Assembly (NCBI RefSeq): GCF_043641665.1
Contig: NC_092186.1
Coordinates: 13,520,001-13,584,000, forward strand
From: Enoplosus armatus
Taxonomy: Eukaryota > Chordata > Actinopteri > Centrarchiformes > Enoplosidae
Direction of reading: 5' to 3'
Length of the DNA: 64,000 nucleotides
In this document: in pieces, positions 1 to 10,167 of the stretch
Position numbering within the stretch: the first letter of the stretch is position 1
Layout of the letters: each line of letters starts with the position of its first letter
Made by a program: the position numbers and the translations under genes
Notes under the pieces: generated by a model
Database searches by the model: none
Told to the model about the DNA's origin: nothing
Seen by the model: the letters and a program-made list of their open reading frames with translations, nothing else

Positions 1-275
1 CCTTTCTGTCTCCATCTTTTCTCTCTCTCTCTCACACTTATACACACGGCTTCTCCCTGCACTTCTGTGTTTCATCGCAGTGGCAAAAGGAGGCTGTATA
101 GGTGTGTCCCCCACATGCTGCAGCCACACAGTGATGCTGCTCTTTCCCTCGTCAGACATGCATGGCTCGAAGATATAAGAGAACAAACGTATTATAACAT
201 CCAGGGCTGGGGTCAATTCAGCTGAGCCGGTATATTCAAACAATATATCAAATGGTCACTACGGAGCGTTTAGTT
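1..275. other. Left-edge unique sequence, pyrimidine-rich at start
   Basis: The first 50 bases are a CT-rich tract ending in a short CACA run. The remainder is unique sequence with no convincing open frame or repeat signature. Confidence 0.5.
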
Positions 276-492
276 CCTTTATTTGGCAAAAATGCCCCAA
301 GGTGAAAGAAACATTTTCACTTGTACTGAGAAAGTGCAGGGTCACCTGCAGAAGAGCACCCAAGAGGCTTGTAGGGATTCATGGTCTTGTTCAAGGACAA
401 TATAGCAAAGTGAACACCTGATAACGGAAGGGGGGTCTTAGCTTTCCAGCTGAAGGTCTCCTTAATCACTGGACCACATTGCTGTGCCAGAT
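276..492 (-). mobile_element. tRNA-derived SINE remnant
   Basis: Read on the minus strand, the head near 490 has an A-box-like TGGTCCAGTGA, followed by a decayed body. Next comes a phrase of the type found in many fish SINEs (CCTTGAACAAGACCATGAA) and then a tail with a CCTTGGGG...AATAAAGG motif near 276-300. The order of tRNA-like head, 'ttgagcaag' body and AATAAA tail is typical of teleost tRNA SINEs. The expected B box is too eroded to identify. The 62-codon minus-strand frame at 317-505 lies over this element and is not a gene. Family name not determined. Confidence 0.55.
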
Positions 493-962
493 GCTGCACA
501 TACATTTATATCACAAAAGACTGTATAGAAATGTTTGTGCTGAAAAAGACAAATTTCCGTTTAAAACTCCAACATGTCTCTTTGTGGTTTGAGACATGTA
601 GTCCCACCCATCTTCTCCACAGTGGGTCAAGTTCCTGCCCTAACACTTCTAACTTAGAGATGTTGTTAACTGTTTTTGGACAGCCCCCTGGTCTAATTTC
701 ACTTCACTGGTGCTTTGTTCCGTATTGCTTTGATCATCGCTGTTGTTGTTATGAATTTTCTGTGCTAAACTAGTTAATAATGAATTGCATTAAAGTTGGC
801 AAATCCAAAGAGATACAGTTACATTAGTGGCAACAATATGAAACCTTGGACTGCTGGACATGACATTTATATTTCTCCACAACAAAACAATGATGCCCAC
901 TGAATACATTTTTCCCAACAGCAGATTAGTGTTGTCTAAACATTTTTGGCCGTGCTAGCAGC
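493..962. other. Unassigned non-coding stretch
   Basis: An 80-codon frame (531-773) crosses this stretch, but it has no recognisable domain and sits in ordinary AT-rich sequence. I see no repeat or regulatory structure. Confidence 0.4.
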
Positions 963-1440
963 ATGACTCTGGGGATGGTAATGTCGGTCTGTTGGTAAGT
1001 CCACCACTTCTGTCCCGATGGAAATATGGAAAAACAACTGTTACATGGATTTCCATGACATTTTGTATAAAGATTCATGGTGCCATGATGATGAGTCCTA
1101 CTGAATTTGGTGATTCTCATTTTCTTTTAGCACCACCAGCAGGTCAATGTTTTCACTTTACCAGTGAAAGAGCTCTGCATCTACTGCACAGATTGGACAA
1201 AATTTGGTCCAAACATCCATGGTTACCAGAGGATCAACCCCACTGACTTAACATGGACCTCTATTGCCACTGTGAGGTTGACATTTTGGAAGTGTTTAGT
1301 GAAGTGACAACTGTTGGATGGATAGTCATGAAATCTGGTACAGGCGTTCATGTCCCCTTAAGGATAACGTCTAATAATTTTGGTGATCACTTTGCTTTTT
1401 ATCTAGCGCCATCATCAGGTCAAAATTTCAGTTAGCCCTA
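963..1440 (+). mobile_element. Decayed interspersed teleost repeat, copy 1
   Basis: This contains the recurring modules 'ttggatggatagtcatgaaa', 'gttcatgtccccttaagga', 'ttttggtgatcac' and 'ctagcgccatcatcaggtc'. The same modules recur at 6205-6601 and belong to an abundant fish repeat, recognised from memory, whose unit is internally duplicated. Here the 'atggattnccatga ... tttggtgat ... agcaccaccagcaggtcaa' unit appears at least twice (about 1040-1160 and 1310-1430), consistent with that structure. Element class is uncertain. The open frames at 992-1246 and 1253-1435 are shadows of this repeat. Confidence 0.6.
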
Positions 1441-2225
1441 GTCTTCTTCTCCTTTTTAATGCCACCATGCCACTAGGTGCTTTCAGGACAGCAGTGAGTG
1501 ATGTTGGGTTTTGCTAAAAACAACTTTTTCTTTTATTTTGGCAATGAGTCCTCCACTTTCACAGCACTTACCTCTCATGTATACTGACACTTTAATGGGA
1601 AAGCATTGTTACAGTTATTTGGTTTGCAAGCAACTCTCAACACTTAAGATGGCATTAAGAGATACAAACAATCTATACAATAATGGGCTGTGGCAGCCTT
1701 TCTTCTGCACAAGAGCTGTGGAGAAAGATCTCAGTCCTGTTTATCAGTAGCTGTAGTCTGTAATATGCTGTTAACTTAAAAACAGGTTCACTGGAAAGCC
1801 TTCCAGGGACAAAGAAATGAATTAGGCTACTAATTACAGGGTTAACAGCAGTAATTATATACTAGTTATTTAATAATTATCTTAATGTTGAAAAATTACA
1901 CATTGCATTGTTCACATTTTAGGTTGATAGGATCGTGAAAGTGGGGGAGGGTAAAATATGAGTTTTAAAATCTGCAAAAAGTCTATTTTTAATTTCTGTT
2001 TTTTTTTTTAAACAAAATTGTGTATCTCAGAGGCAATTGCAATTTTCCATGTAGTTTCATGAATATTTGAAGCCCCAGGACCTCCTTCAATAGTTAATCA
2101 GGTAAAAAGTAAAAATCAAATCCTATATCTGAATTCAAGTTCAGTATTTTGTGCTTGCGGCAAAGTTTGCACTTATACTACACCTGCTCTGCTGACCTTT
2201 TTCTGTCATCATGATGTGAATGTGT
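1441..2225. other. Unassigned AT-rich non-coding stretch
   Basis: AT-rich DNA with a poly-T tract near 2000-2010. A 79-codon frame at 1511-1750 has no recognisable domain. Nothing else is supportable. Confidence 0.4.
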
Positions 2226-2295
2226 TAACATGTACCGGTGTGTTTGTAGTATGTGTGTGTACGTTGGTGTGTGTGTGCCTCTGCATGTGTGTATT
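2226..2295 (+). repeat. Imperfect (TG)n-rich tract
   Basis: A degenerate TGTG/TGTGTGC region, probably an old interrupted dinucleotide microsatellite. It explains the Cys/Val-rich frame across it. Confidence 0.7.
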
Positions 2296-2488
2296 GATTG
2301 ATGCCTTCCAGGGCAGTAGCGTGATTGAAACACCTCCTCACCATAAAGCTGTCGTGCGTGTGATGGAGTCGCAGGGTCATTTTATGCATCACACCTGTCC
2401 CCCTTCCTCCCCACGCTGACACGCAATCAAATAGGAAAATGGGCATATATGTTTTCCTGGCCTTGAGAGGGCTTGTGCAAAGGGTTGT

Positions 2489-2493
<5 letters not shown>

Positions 2494-2525
<32 letters not shown>
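2494..2525 (+). repeat. (TG)n microsatellite
   Basis: A perfect dinucleotide array of about 16 units. Confidence 0.95.
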
Positions 2526-2527
<2 letters not shown>

Positions 2528-2552
2528 GGAAGGGGGGGTTGCGTGTTCATGT

Positions 2553-2616
2553 GTGACTAGGAGAGAGAAAGAAAGAAAGACAGAGAGAAAGCGTGACAGA
2601 AAGAAAGAACAAGAGA
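2553..2616 (+). repeat. GAAA/GA-rich purine tract
   Basis: An imperfect array of GAGA, GAAAGAAAGA and CAGAGA units on the plus strand. It lies 30 bases beyond the (TG)n array and gives spurious Arg/Glu/Lys frames on one strand and Ser/Phe/Leu frames on the other. Confidence 0.8.
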
Positions 2617-3799
2617 GGGACACATTCGGTAGCAGGCGAGTAGACCTGACAAATATAGAGCAGATATATAATATAAACCAGTGGGATTTACTTTTGGCAA
2701 AGGCCCAAACGGATGTGATGTACTCCCAGCCCTTGATTGGACAGGAGAGGTGTTTCGACAGCAGAGGACCAGAGGCCATAACGGCCTGTCTCCATTTAAA
2801 CCATACAAATCTACGCCGAAACACAGAGCTTCCAATGTAGCTGCACTAAGCATCTCAAAAGCCAATATATGTTGCAGAGATTTAAATGGTACTGATCGTG
2901 TCCAAAATGTTTAAATCCACTTCCATGTAAACCTCATGCAGTAGCCAAAGTCACTTCTTTGTACTTACATTTTCAACAGTGTTAATTTGCTAGGTTGAGT
3001 TTTCAGAGAATATTGTGACTGACTGAATTATTTCAGATTGAATTCATTCCGATGAAATTCTAAAACGGCTTCAGGATCACAATACATTTCTATGACCTGT
3101 GCAATATTTTGGATTTGAGTTGATACCATTAGAGAAAACAAAGGATTTAGCACAGAGGCAACAGATTCAATCTGACCCAAAAGGCATCTCCTTTTCTAAT
3201 CCCCATATATGCATGTATATGGCAGTGATTCAACGTGACAACAATTAGCTCATCATGAAAAAGTGCAAAAAAAGTGTGTTTTTCTCCATTCTAGCATGGA
3301 CGGGAGAGAGCTGGTGGAGAAATCAGAACCATTCTTTAATGCGCACATATCTATCCTCCTCACTGTGACAGGACCATTGACTGCTTATCTTGTGATTTCC
3401 CCTGTAATACTGACTCACTGTAAAATAGAGCAAACCTGTGTGCTGAGAAAATAATGACCCTGGCTGGCTGCCGTAGTGTCTAAGGCTGGCAAGACAAACG
3501 ACATCCATTTCCGCTCTGTGCCTTTAATCAGCTTGTGATAATTAATGCCACACTCCATTGGCCAAACAAATATCTTTGTCAAGGTGCTCATTGCTGTACA
3601 AGTTCTTCTCCTGTTCTCATAGACAAGATAACAAGCAGTCTTTAATTACCTTAAATTTTGTGTGGTAGTAGTAGTATTATAGACTTTACCCTGTGCTGGT
3701 GGCGGTTATAGTCACCCTCTGTTTCCCTCCCTTGTTCCTCCCTCTTTCCCTCCTTCGCAACAAGTACATAAAATATTTCATCATGTCGGGCTGGTGGGC
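2617..3799. other. Unassigned non-coding stretch
   Basis: Mixed-composition unique sequence with several frames of 60-100 codons in conflicting strands around 2557-2914, none with a recognisable domain. I see no repeat boundary or RNA structure. Confidence 0.4.
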
Positions 3800-4130
3800 A
3801 GAGGTAGTGGCATCAGACTTTAATAAAGTGAACGACCTTGTGGGATTGCAGAGGGGATAGATTAAGTTTGCCTTCCCTACTGGCAGAAGCAGCCACCTCT
3901 TTGGGGTTTCTTATCTGGAGCTTTACTTAATTACCTGCTTTAATTCTAACATTCTCTAAAATGACCCCTCGCCACGATGAGACAAGCTGTTTTAATTAAA
4001 CAAATGAATACGTCGCTTATCAGGTGGGATCAGAGCTCTCGTTTGTCACAGTAACAGTTAAGGATGCTGCCGATGATCACGTTATCTGGGAGTCAGCCTG
4101 GGTTTCACCACACACAGAGGAAGGAGCAGC
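3800..4130. promoter_or_regulatory. Candidate conserved non-coding island
   Basis: A unique, microsatellite-free island with closely spaced AT-rich homeodomain-type motifs (TTAATTACC near 3928, TTTTAATTAAAC near 3990) between balanced-GC segments such as GATGATCACGTTATC near 4072. It has no coding frame of note. This texture is common in vertebrate developmental enhancers, but conservation was not tested, so the call is an inference. Confidence 0.3.
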
Positions 4131-5473
4131 CGATGCTATCTAGTTACTGTATGTGGTACTGTAGAGATACGGAAGATTACAGACAGGCCCATTAGACATA
4201 GCAGACATGTCCACTTAGTCACATTGTAATCTGATGAGCTTCATACTGTAGCTATGCATCTCTTATTATGGTGGTAAAAAGGTTTATAGCCCAAAGTAGC
4301 CTCGTAAGAAATAAACAGGAGGAAAAAGGAAAAGTACAACAAACCAAAAGAAAACCAAAAATAGTCCACTAGATATTCCCCAAGTCACTGACACTGGCCA
4401 GCTTGTTTATGGTAGTTATATAACAATATTTTAGAGTGTGCAGAGGGTTCCTGTGCAATGCTGCCTGACCAAATTTAATGGGAGAAGTGTCAGAGAAGCC
4501 ATTATACCAGCAGGGGCACGCACAGCCCTATTACATATGGCTGCTGGCTGCTAATGTGTATTAGCAGGAGACAGAGGAAGCAAGGTGGAGATAAGTGATT
4601 TTGCAGTAGCTGGCTAAGTAGGACAAAGGAGGGAGGGAGTGTGTTAGGGAGGGTGAGACTGAGAAAGGAGATCAGGAATGGTCACTACTAGGACCAGAGT
4701 TTGGAGTTACTTATTTGCTTTGTAGAGGTGCAAAGAAGTGCTTGCTCTAAGCCCAGTGCTACGTTATCAAGACCCCGCCTTTACACCTTAACGTCACAAG
4801 TGGGGTCTCCACTGTGCCCACCAACAGCTATGTGTAATGTCACAGTGTTCTTGAGCAAGACATTAATTCCCACTGTAACTGCTTGTTCAATGTAAGAGCA
4901 ATCCAGATCTTCTAAATCAAAACAAGACTTCTGGAGCATCTCAAAACACCAACCACTAAAACAAGGTGACAGCCAGTATTTTCTGTTGGTTAATAATTTA
5001 GTGAGGATTGAAGGCTGCTCTTGGCAAGAAAGTGCGAGTTCGCCGTGTTTGTGTCTGTCAGCAGCAAAATTCCAAATGCTGTATTTTTTCCGACTAGAAG
5101 GGGGCACCTTGCCCAGCCAAGGAATCCCAAATGCACTGAAAAATGTAGAGCTGCGTGTCTCACTGCCAAACACATTACCTCTTGTTCTTTATTTAAGCCT
5201 TTGTCAAACTATCTGTGGTGCTTCACTCACACAGTCGCTCTTTTCGAGGGCTAACAGGCCAAGTTTTGCCACTCAACACCAGTGGTGTAAGAGTGCGCTG
5301 GTATTAAAGGAGTGAGGAGGCTCCTCAGCTTGGTCTTTGACAGCCCCCTTGAACTCTGTGGGCCCGGTGATAAAGTGGCTTGATGAGTGGACAATCTCTG
5401 TCTGCCAGCTGCTGGTCTGGCCAGGGGAGCTGGGAAGGTGCCAGGCTGAGTGAAGACCCACTCCATACAAACA

Positions 5474-5476
<3 letters not shown>
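4131..5476. other. Unassigned stretch, possible SINE scrap inside
   Basis: Mostly unique sequence. The phrase 'ttgagcaagacattaattcccac' around 4852-4874 resembles the body of teleost tRNA SINEs, but no head or tail is visible. The overlapping frames at 4781-5315 on both strands have no recognisable domain. Confidence 0.35.

Positions 5477-5533
<57 letters not shown>
5477..5533 (+). repeat. (AC)n microsatellite
   Basis: A perfect dinucleotide array of about 28 units. A looser CACA-rich zone follows to about 5645. It produces the Val/Cys-repeat minus-strand frames over this region. Confidence 0.97.
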
Positions 5534-5535
<2 letters not shown>

Positions 5536-5659
5536 GAAATGTGAATGTATGCTGATGTAATTTGGACATGAACAACCACAAATGTCTGGCCCACACCAGC
5601 GCACATGCACTCACCAGACACATACACACTCACACACAAACACAAATGCTTTTAAGTAT

Positions 5660-6204
5660 TGTATACTGGTCTGCAATATAAGAGTCAACATATACAGACA
5701 CTGTTGTGATGATCAAATGCAAATCAGGTCAATCTGAACACCAGCCTCCAGCCCATTATCAGAGCAAAGGGAGACCTGGGGATGTGACATCACGTGTCCT
5801 TAAGGGGAGATTGAGACGGGGGTCTTTAGTGCCGATTCCCTAAAGAATAGTTGTGTATGCATGTGTATGTGCATTTCAATATTCAAATCCCAGTCCCACA
5901 TCAAAAAATCATAACAAATTTGAACCCCGACCTGCCCACTGAATGCATCAAAAAACATTTCTATTTATATATTCATTCATTTTTACAGCCGGCTGAATAG
6001 AATGCATCACTTGGTCCCTATGCCTCGACTCTATGGACTCTCAATCTCTGTCTCTATCTCTTTCTCTACTACGAGCCTACGAGTGTGCTTCTAGCACACA
6101 CACGCACCCACTGCCCAGAGATCACTGCTCCTTGTAAATATTCCTTCAAGTCATGTTTAGAAAATGTTTCCACTCAGGAAGAGGTAAGCATTCTACAAAA
6201 CACG
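5660..6204. other. Unassigned non-coding stretch
   Basis: Unique sequence with a short CTCTGTCTCTATCTC tract near 6045-6065. No gene or element boundary is recognised. Confidence 0.4.
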
Positions 6205-6601
6205 ATTGACATTAGTGGTTTTGAGTGAAATATCTCAACAACTATTGGATAGATTGCTATGACATATCGTACAAATTTTAATTTTCCCCTCAATATCAAT
6301 TGTAATAACTTTGGTGATCCCTTAACTTTTGGTGCCATCATTTAATTTGTCCTACACTTTGGTTTGTGACCAAATACCTGCAAAGGTGATGACATTCCCG
6401 CTTACGTTGTGTTTAGTGCAAGTAGCAACTGTTGGTGGACGATGGTGAACATGGTAAACATACCTGCTAAACATCAGCATCGTAGTATTGTCACAGTGAA
6501 CATGTTGCCATACCAGTGTTAGCACTGAGCTCAAAGTACCACTGTGCCTACAAGTACAACTTCACAGAGGCGCTAGCAGGATGTAGACTCTTAGTCTTGT
6601 T
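6205..6601 (+). mobile_element. Decayed interspersed teleost repeat, copy 2
   Basis: This shares the modules of copy 1 ('caacaactattggatagatt', 'taactttggtgatccctta', 'gtgccatcat'). It extends further, with 'tttggtttgtgaccaaatac', 'gatggtgaacatggtaaaca', 'cctgctaaacatcagcat' and an ending 'tgtagactcttagtcttgtt'. The order matches the 3' half of the same abundant repeat as I remember it. Divergence is considerable, so it is an old copy. The element class is uncertain and no terminal repeats are visible. Confidence 0.65.
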
Positions 6602-7079
6602 AATGTACCAATTACATTTATGTCAGACAAAGTTTGGTAAATTACTACAATAAGTTTTTTTTGCAGAAACATTTCTCTAGCACCTATGTCAGTCATTTTA
6701 CAGTGCAGCTGCCTACATTGGCCAAGTAACACTTCAAGTGTATTTATTCCACTTGCAAGCATACACACAAGACATATCACTACTTTTTATTTCAACCACA
6801 TAATGAACAAACCCTACATTGAGATTCTCATTAGGTACAAAACACACACAACCCACAAAGTACATTTCTAGTTTGTTATATACATATATAGATACATAGA
6901 GAGATACTTCACATCACAATGCTCTTTGACAGACTGAGGTGAGATTTATGAGAAATAACAGCAACATGAATCCTTCTCTTTGCTGCATGCATATTCAGAT
7001 GTCATCAACTTGTGGATCTTAACTAGATTAGAGGTTTGTGTGTTGACATTCATGGCTTTCAAACCGAGCAAGGGGCTTT
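6602..7079. other. Unassigned AT-rich stretch
   Basis: Contains short TATACATATATAGATACATAGAG-like low-complexity sequence near 6875-6905. Nothing else is identifiable. Confidence 0.4.
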
Positions 7080-7235
7080 CTGGCTGATTGCGCCGACATG
7101 TCAGCTGATAATTCAGGAAGTAGAATACACATGAGTAGATTGGACGGCATTGTTCACTAAATGACGGGATCTGTCTTCCTCTCCGCCTCCTTAATTATCT
7201 TCCTCGATTATAATTACACGTGTGAAGGTCCAGAG
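7080..7235. promoter_or_regulatory. Candidate conserved non-coding island
   Basis: Unique sequence with TTAATTATC (7191) and ATTATAATTACACGTG (about 7207), which combine homeodomain-core and CACGTG E-box-type motifs, next to higher-complexity flanks. There is no long frame. The regulatory call rests on texture only. Confidence 0.28.
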
Positions 7236-7609
7236 GACAATCACTGTTGTGTTGCACTGTCTGCTAGCTGAAGTTAGATGAGATAGGCAGGAGATACTGT
7301 GAAGACCGACACTGGCTGTTAATGAAGGTTACTGTCTGCTGTTTCAAAATCATTCATTAAGAGAATAACGCAAAATCTGCATAAATCATTCTGTGTCATT
7401 ACATTTGATTAGCAGTGCTACTGTATACATCTACTGCTGCACTGATAAATACTGTAAAATGACACAACTCAGTAGTATAATATGACTGAGTTAAAATAAA
7501 ATGGTGTAAATTCTGCAAAGTCCTTTAGATGACAGTAATTGTTCCTCAAAATCCACAATATTACCACCCATAAACAGCTGACAGTTAGGACACACTGGAG
7601 GCTTTCATT
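7236..7609. other. Unassigned non-coding stretch
   Basis: Unique AT-rich sequence with no open frame or repeat signature that I can name. Confidence 0.4.
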
Positions 7610-7750
7610 AAGAATAGTGATGACTGAGAACAGTGAGTGACCTGGGGGTCCTTAAGCAGCCTTGTAATTCTCTCTTAATGAAGCCGATGAATAAATGATT
7701 CGAGGCGTTGTGCATGACGAGTCTGATCCCCCGTCAGCATGTCTCCGCGG
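7610..7750. promoter_or_regulatory. Candidate conserved non-coding island
   Basis: Non-repetitive block with CCTTGTAATTCTCTCTTAATG and GATGAATAAATGATTCG motifs beside a GC-balanced segment, immediately upstream of a pyrimidine tract. Inferred from texture. Confidence 0.25.
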
Positions 7751-7767
7751 GGTTAGTAGGAACCTCA

Positions 7768-7945
7768 GGGGAGTCCTCCTCCTTCCTCCTCTCTTCCACC
7801 TCCTCCCCTATCCTTTAATCCCCACTTTTTTGCAGCCATCCTCTCTCCTCCATTCCTCCTCCTCACCTTCCACCCTTCTCCCTCCCCGTTACACCTCTGC
7901 CTCCTCTCTCCACATCCCTCATCCCCCCACTGTCTGTGATCCTAA
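7768..7945 (+). repeat. Polypyrimidine (CTCCT-rich) tract
   Basis: About 180 bases almost wholly of C and T, with repeated CCTCCTC and CTCTCC units. It accounts for the Leu/Pro/Ser-rich frame at 7695-7955. Mirror-repeat segments in it could favour triplex (H-DNA) structure. Confidence 0.8.
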
Positions 7946-9237
7946 TCTCCTCTAAAACATCTTTTCCTGGACTGTGGGAGCTGGCAGATAGTGAAGGCCA
8001 CCGTCAGACTCTGACTGACTCATCCCGTCATAAACAACTGGTGGGTGTCGGCATGCTGGCAGCCCTCCAGTTTCAGACACGCTCATTTTGACAGGTCATT
8101 CTTTTATGATGCTGATTGTTATTTTCCCTGTTATTGTTTTTCTTCCCCGTGACTTCAGATGGGGGTAAAAGTGCAACTCTCTGAGATCAGCCAATCTTAC
8201 TCTCTGGGACAGAAAACAAAGATGACAGTAATAAAAAGGAGAACCAATTGCTTTTTCATTTCATTTCCACTGGGAAATCAGGCTGAGGGAGGAATAAAGT
8301 AGCTATAATAACAAAGTTTAAGAAAAAGGGCCTATGGCTTTCCATTCCCAAAGCAAACCACAAGCAGTAGCCACTGTGGACTGTACTGTTGCTCGGGGTC
8401 ATCCACATTAATGGAGGTAAAGCAAGAGGATGGGAAGGAAGCGACAGGAGCGTTGCTGGAAAAACTGACTTCAGGAATTCCTAGTGCCAAGAAACAGTAC
8501 AAACAGTATGGGCAAATGCGAGAATGTGTTCTCAGCACATTACACATTTTTCTTCATTCACATTTAAAGATGAGAGCCTCTCTCCTCCATTTCCTTCAGT
8601 TTCATGCAGGTGACGAGAAATGAAACTGATGAAAAGTGACGGGTGAGAAAAGATCCTGCTGGGATTTACTTGTAGGGCAGGTACAAAAATGCGGGTAAGC
8701 TCTTAGGGTGTGAAACTGCTCTCAAAAGCTGATGCTAGTAGTTAACATAATTCTACTTAACCAGAGTGTTTTTTAACAGTGCATCATTCTATGCTGTGGC
8801 ATCGTTATATTGCTCATTACAGTGGCACATAGTGCAGCTATCTCCACATGAACATCCAAGTTAATGGGCCACAATAAAGACACCACTGTCTTCATTTTAT
8901 GGCTTAGTTTTCTAATGGCCTACTTGGCTTTCTTGCCTGTTCTCTCAAAGGAGCCATCTAGGTCTCTTTAAGACTTCCGATATTCTCTGCACACTCTTTC
9001 CTCCTGGCCCATGTCTCACTCCATCCATTCCTCCACTGTCTCCCAGCTATAGGCAGCCTGCGGTAGCCCAGGGCCTTTTTCTGTGCCTTTAGTTTGATTA
9101 GCGGGCCCCAGATGCTTAGCTGCTTACAAAATTATGAAGGGCCAAAGCCAACCGCCTCCAGATGGGACCCATCTATATTCAGATGAGCTGTTTCCTCACA
9201 TTCAGAGCAATCCCACCCTGATGTCCTACAGTGTCGT
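7946..9237. other. Unassigned non-coding stretch
   Basis: Unique sequence with short, unconvincing frames (8332-8547 minus, 8411-8623 plus). No mobile element or RNA gene is seen. Confidence 0.4.
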
Positions 9238-9356
9238 CAACAAACATGCTGACAAACACAAACACAAGCAAGTACAAACAGATGCACACATTCACAGAGG
9301 AAACCATGTGCACACACCCAGGGCCACCCAGGCAAAAACACACACACACACACACC
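9238..9356 (+). repeat. CA-rich tract ending in an (AC)n array
   Basis: Loose CAAACACAAACACAAGC-type repeats lead into a perfect short (AC)n run at about 9338-9355. The frames at 9134-9412 on both strands are read through this tract. Confidence 0.85.
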
Positions 9357-10102
9357 GCCTGGCTGGGTGGTATCACTCTCTCTATAGGAAAACAATAGCT
9401 TAGCCGGTGCACTGTGGTTTGTGCTGTCAGCTTAAGCTTTTATCTTGTATTGTGTGGTGGACAGTGATGCCAGGGGATTTTTTTTTTTAATGGCCATTTT
9501 ACGAACAGACTGAGAGGCTGACGATTCAACTGTGGGCTCTCTCAGATGATTTGAATCATTGGGGAAACAACTGGAAACATCACCACAACAAGCCTCTCTA
9601 AGAGCACAAAGGCTATAGCTAGTTTGATGAAGATGTTTATAACATATGATGAGGAGTCGACTTGTCATTTTGCCTATATATCTATCTTTATTTTAAAACT
9701 ATAAAGACTGTTATAAAACTAAAACAAAAAAAACAACTGTAATTTACAAATTTACAAGTTCACAAAAGAAATAAATAAAGGTAAAGGGATTGTACTGTAG
9801 ATGCTCAAATGGCAGCTAGCTAAGACAAAAGACTGTTGAGAGCTAATTGAGGTTGTGTGCTGACGTGTATCTACACAGAGAGAGTTTATGTATCAATGGG
9901 AGCAGAACGAGAAAGTCGTTGACAAGAGGCGAATGCCAGACGAGAAGGAGTTCTTCAAGGATCTATTTTCAAAAGAGAGAGGAGAACGGGTTTGTAGGCA
10001 TGCCAACCCCAGATACAGGCCGTGCCGAAGCATCTGTGGAGCTGGAACCTGCACCACACCACTGTTGACTTAGCTGAGCCATCTGAATTCATTGCAGTGT
10101 CT

Positions 10103-10103
<1 letters not shown>
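9357..10103. other. Unassigned stretch with an open segment at 9885-10073
   Basis: A plus-strand frame at 9888-10073 (starting MYQWEQNEKVV and including FFKDLFSKERGERV) has fairly ordinary amino-acid composition, but a second plus-strand frame overlaps it. I recognise no family and see no splice or promoter signal that decides the matter. The rest is unique or AT-rich. Confidence 0.25.

Positions 10104-10164
<61 letters not shown>
10104..10164 (+). repeat. (AC)n microsatellite
   Basis: A perfect dinucleotide array of about 30 units. Confidence 0.97.

Positions 10165-10167
<3 letters not shown>

Noticed and set aside
2225..2865. Overlapping frames of 133-199 codons on both strands
   Set aside because: They pass through (TG)n and GAAA tracts, giving His-Thr, Cys-Val, Arg-Glu or Ser-Leu repeats, with no domain in the remaining parts.
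4840..4900. Possible SINE body ('ttgagcaagacattaattccc')
   Set aside because: No A or B box and no tail nearby, so too short to call as an element.
5251..5645. Three minus-strand frames of 106-119 codons
   Set aside because: All read through the (AC)n array as Cys-Val repeats in different phases, which is an artefact of the microsatellite.
9847..10073. Possible exon (MYQWEQNEKVV...)
   Set aside because: Two overlapping plus-strand frames are both open and no splice signal favours either; kept only as a note in the stretch description.
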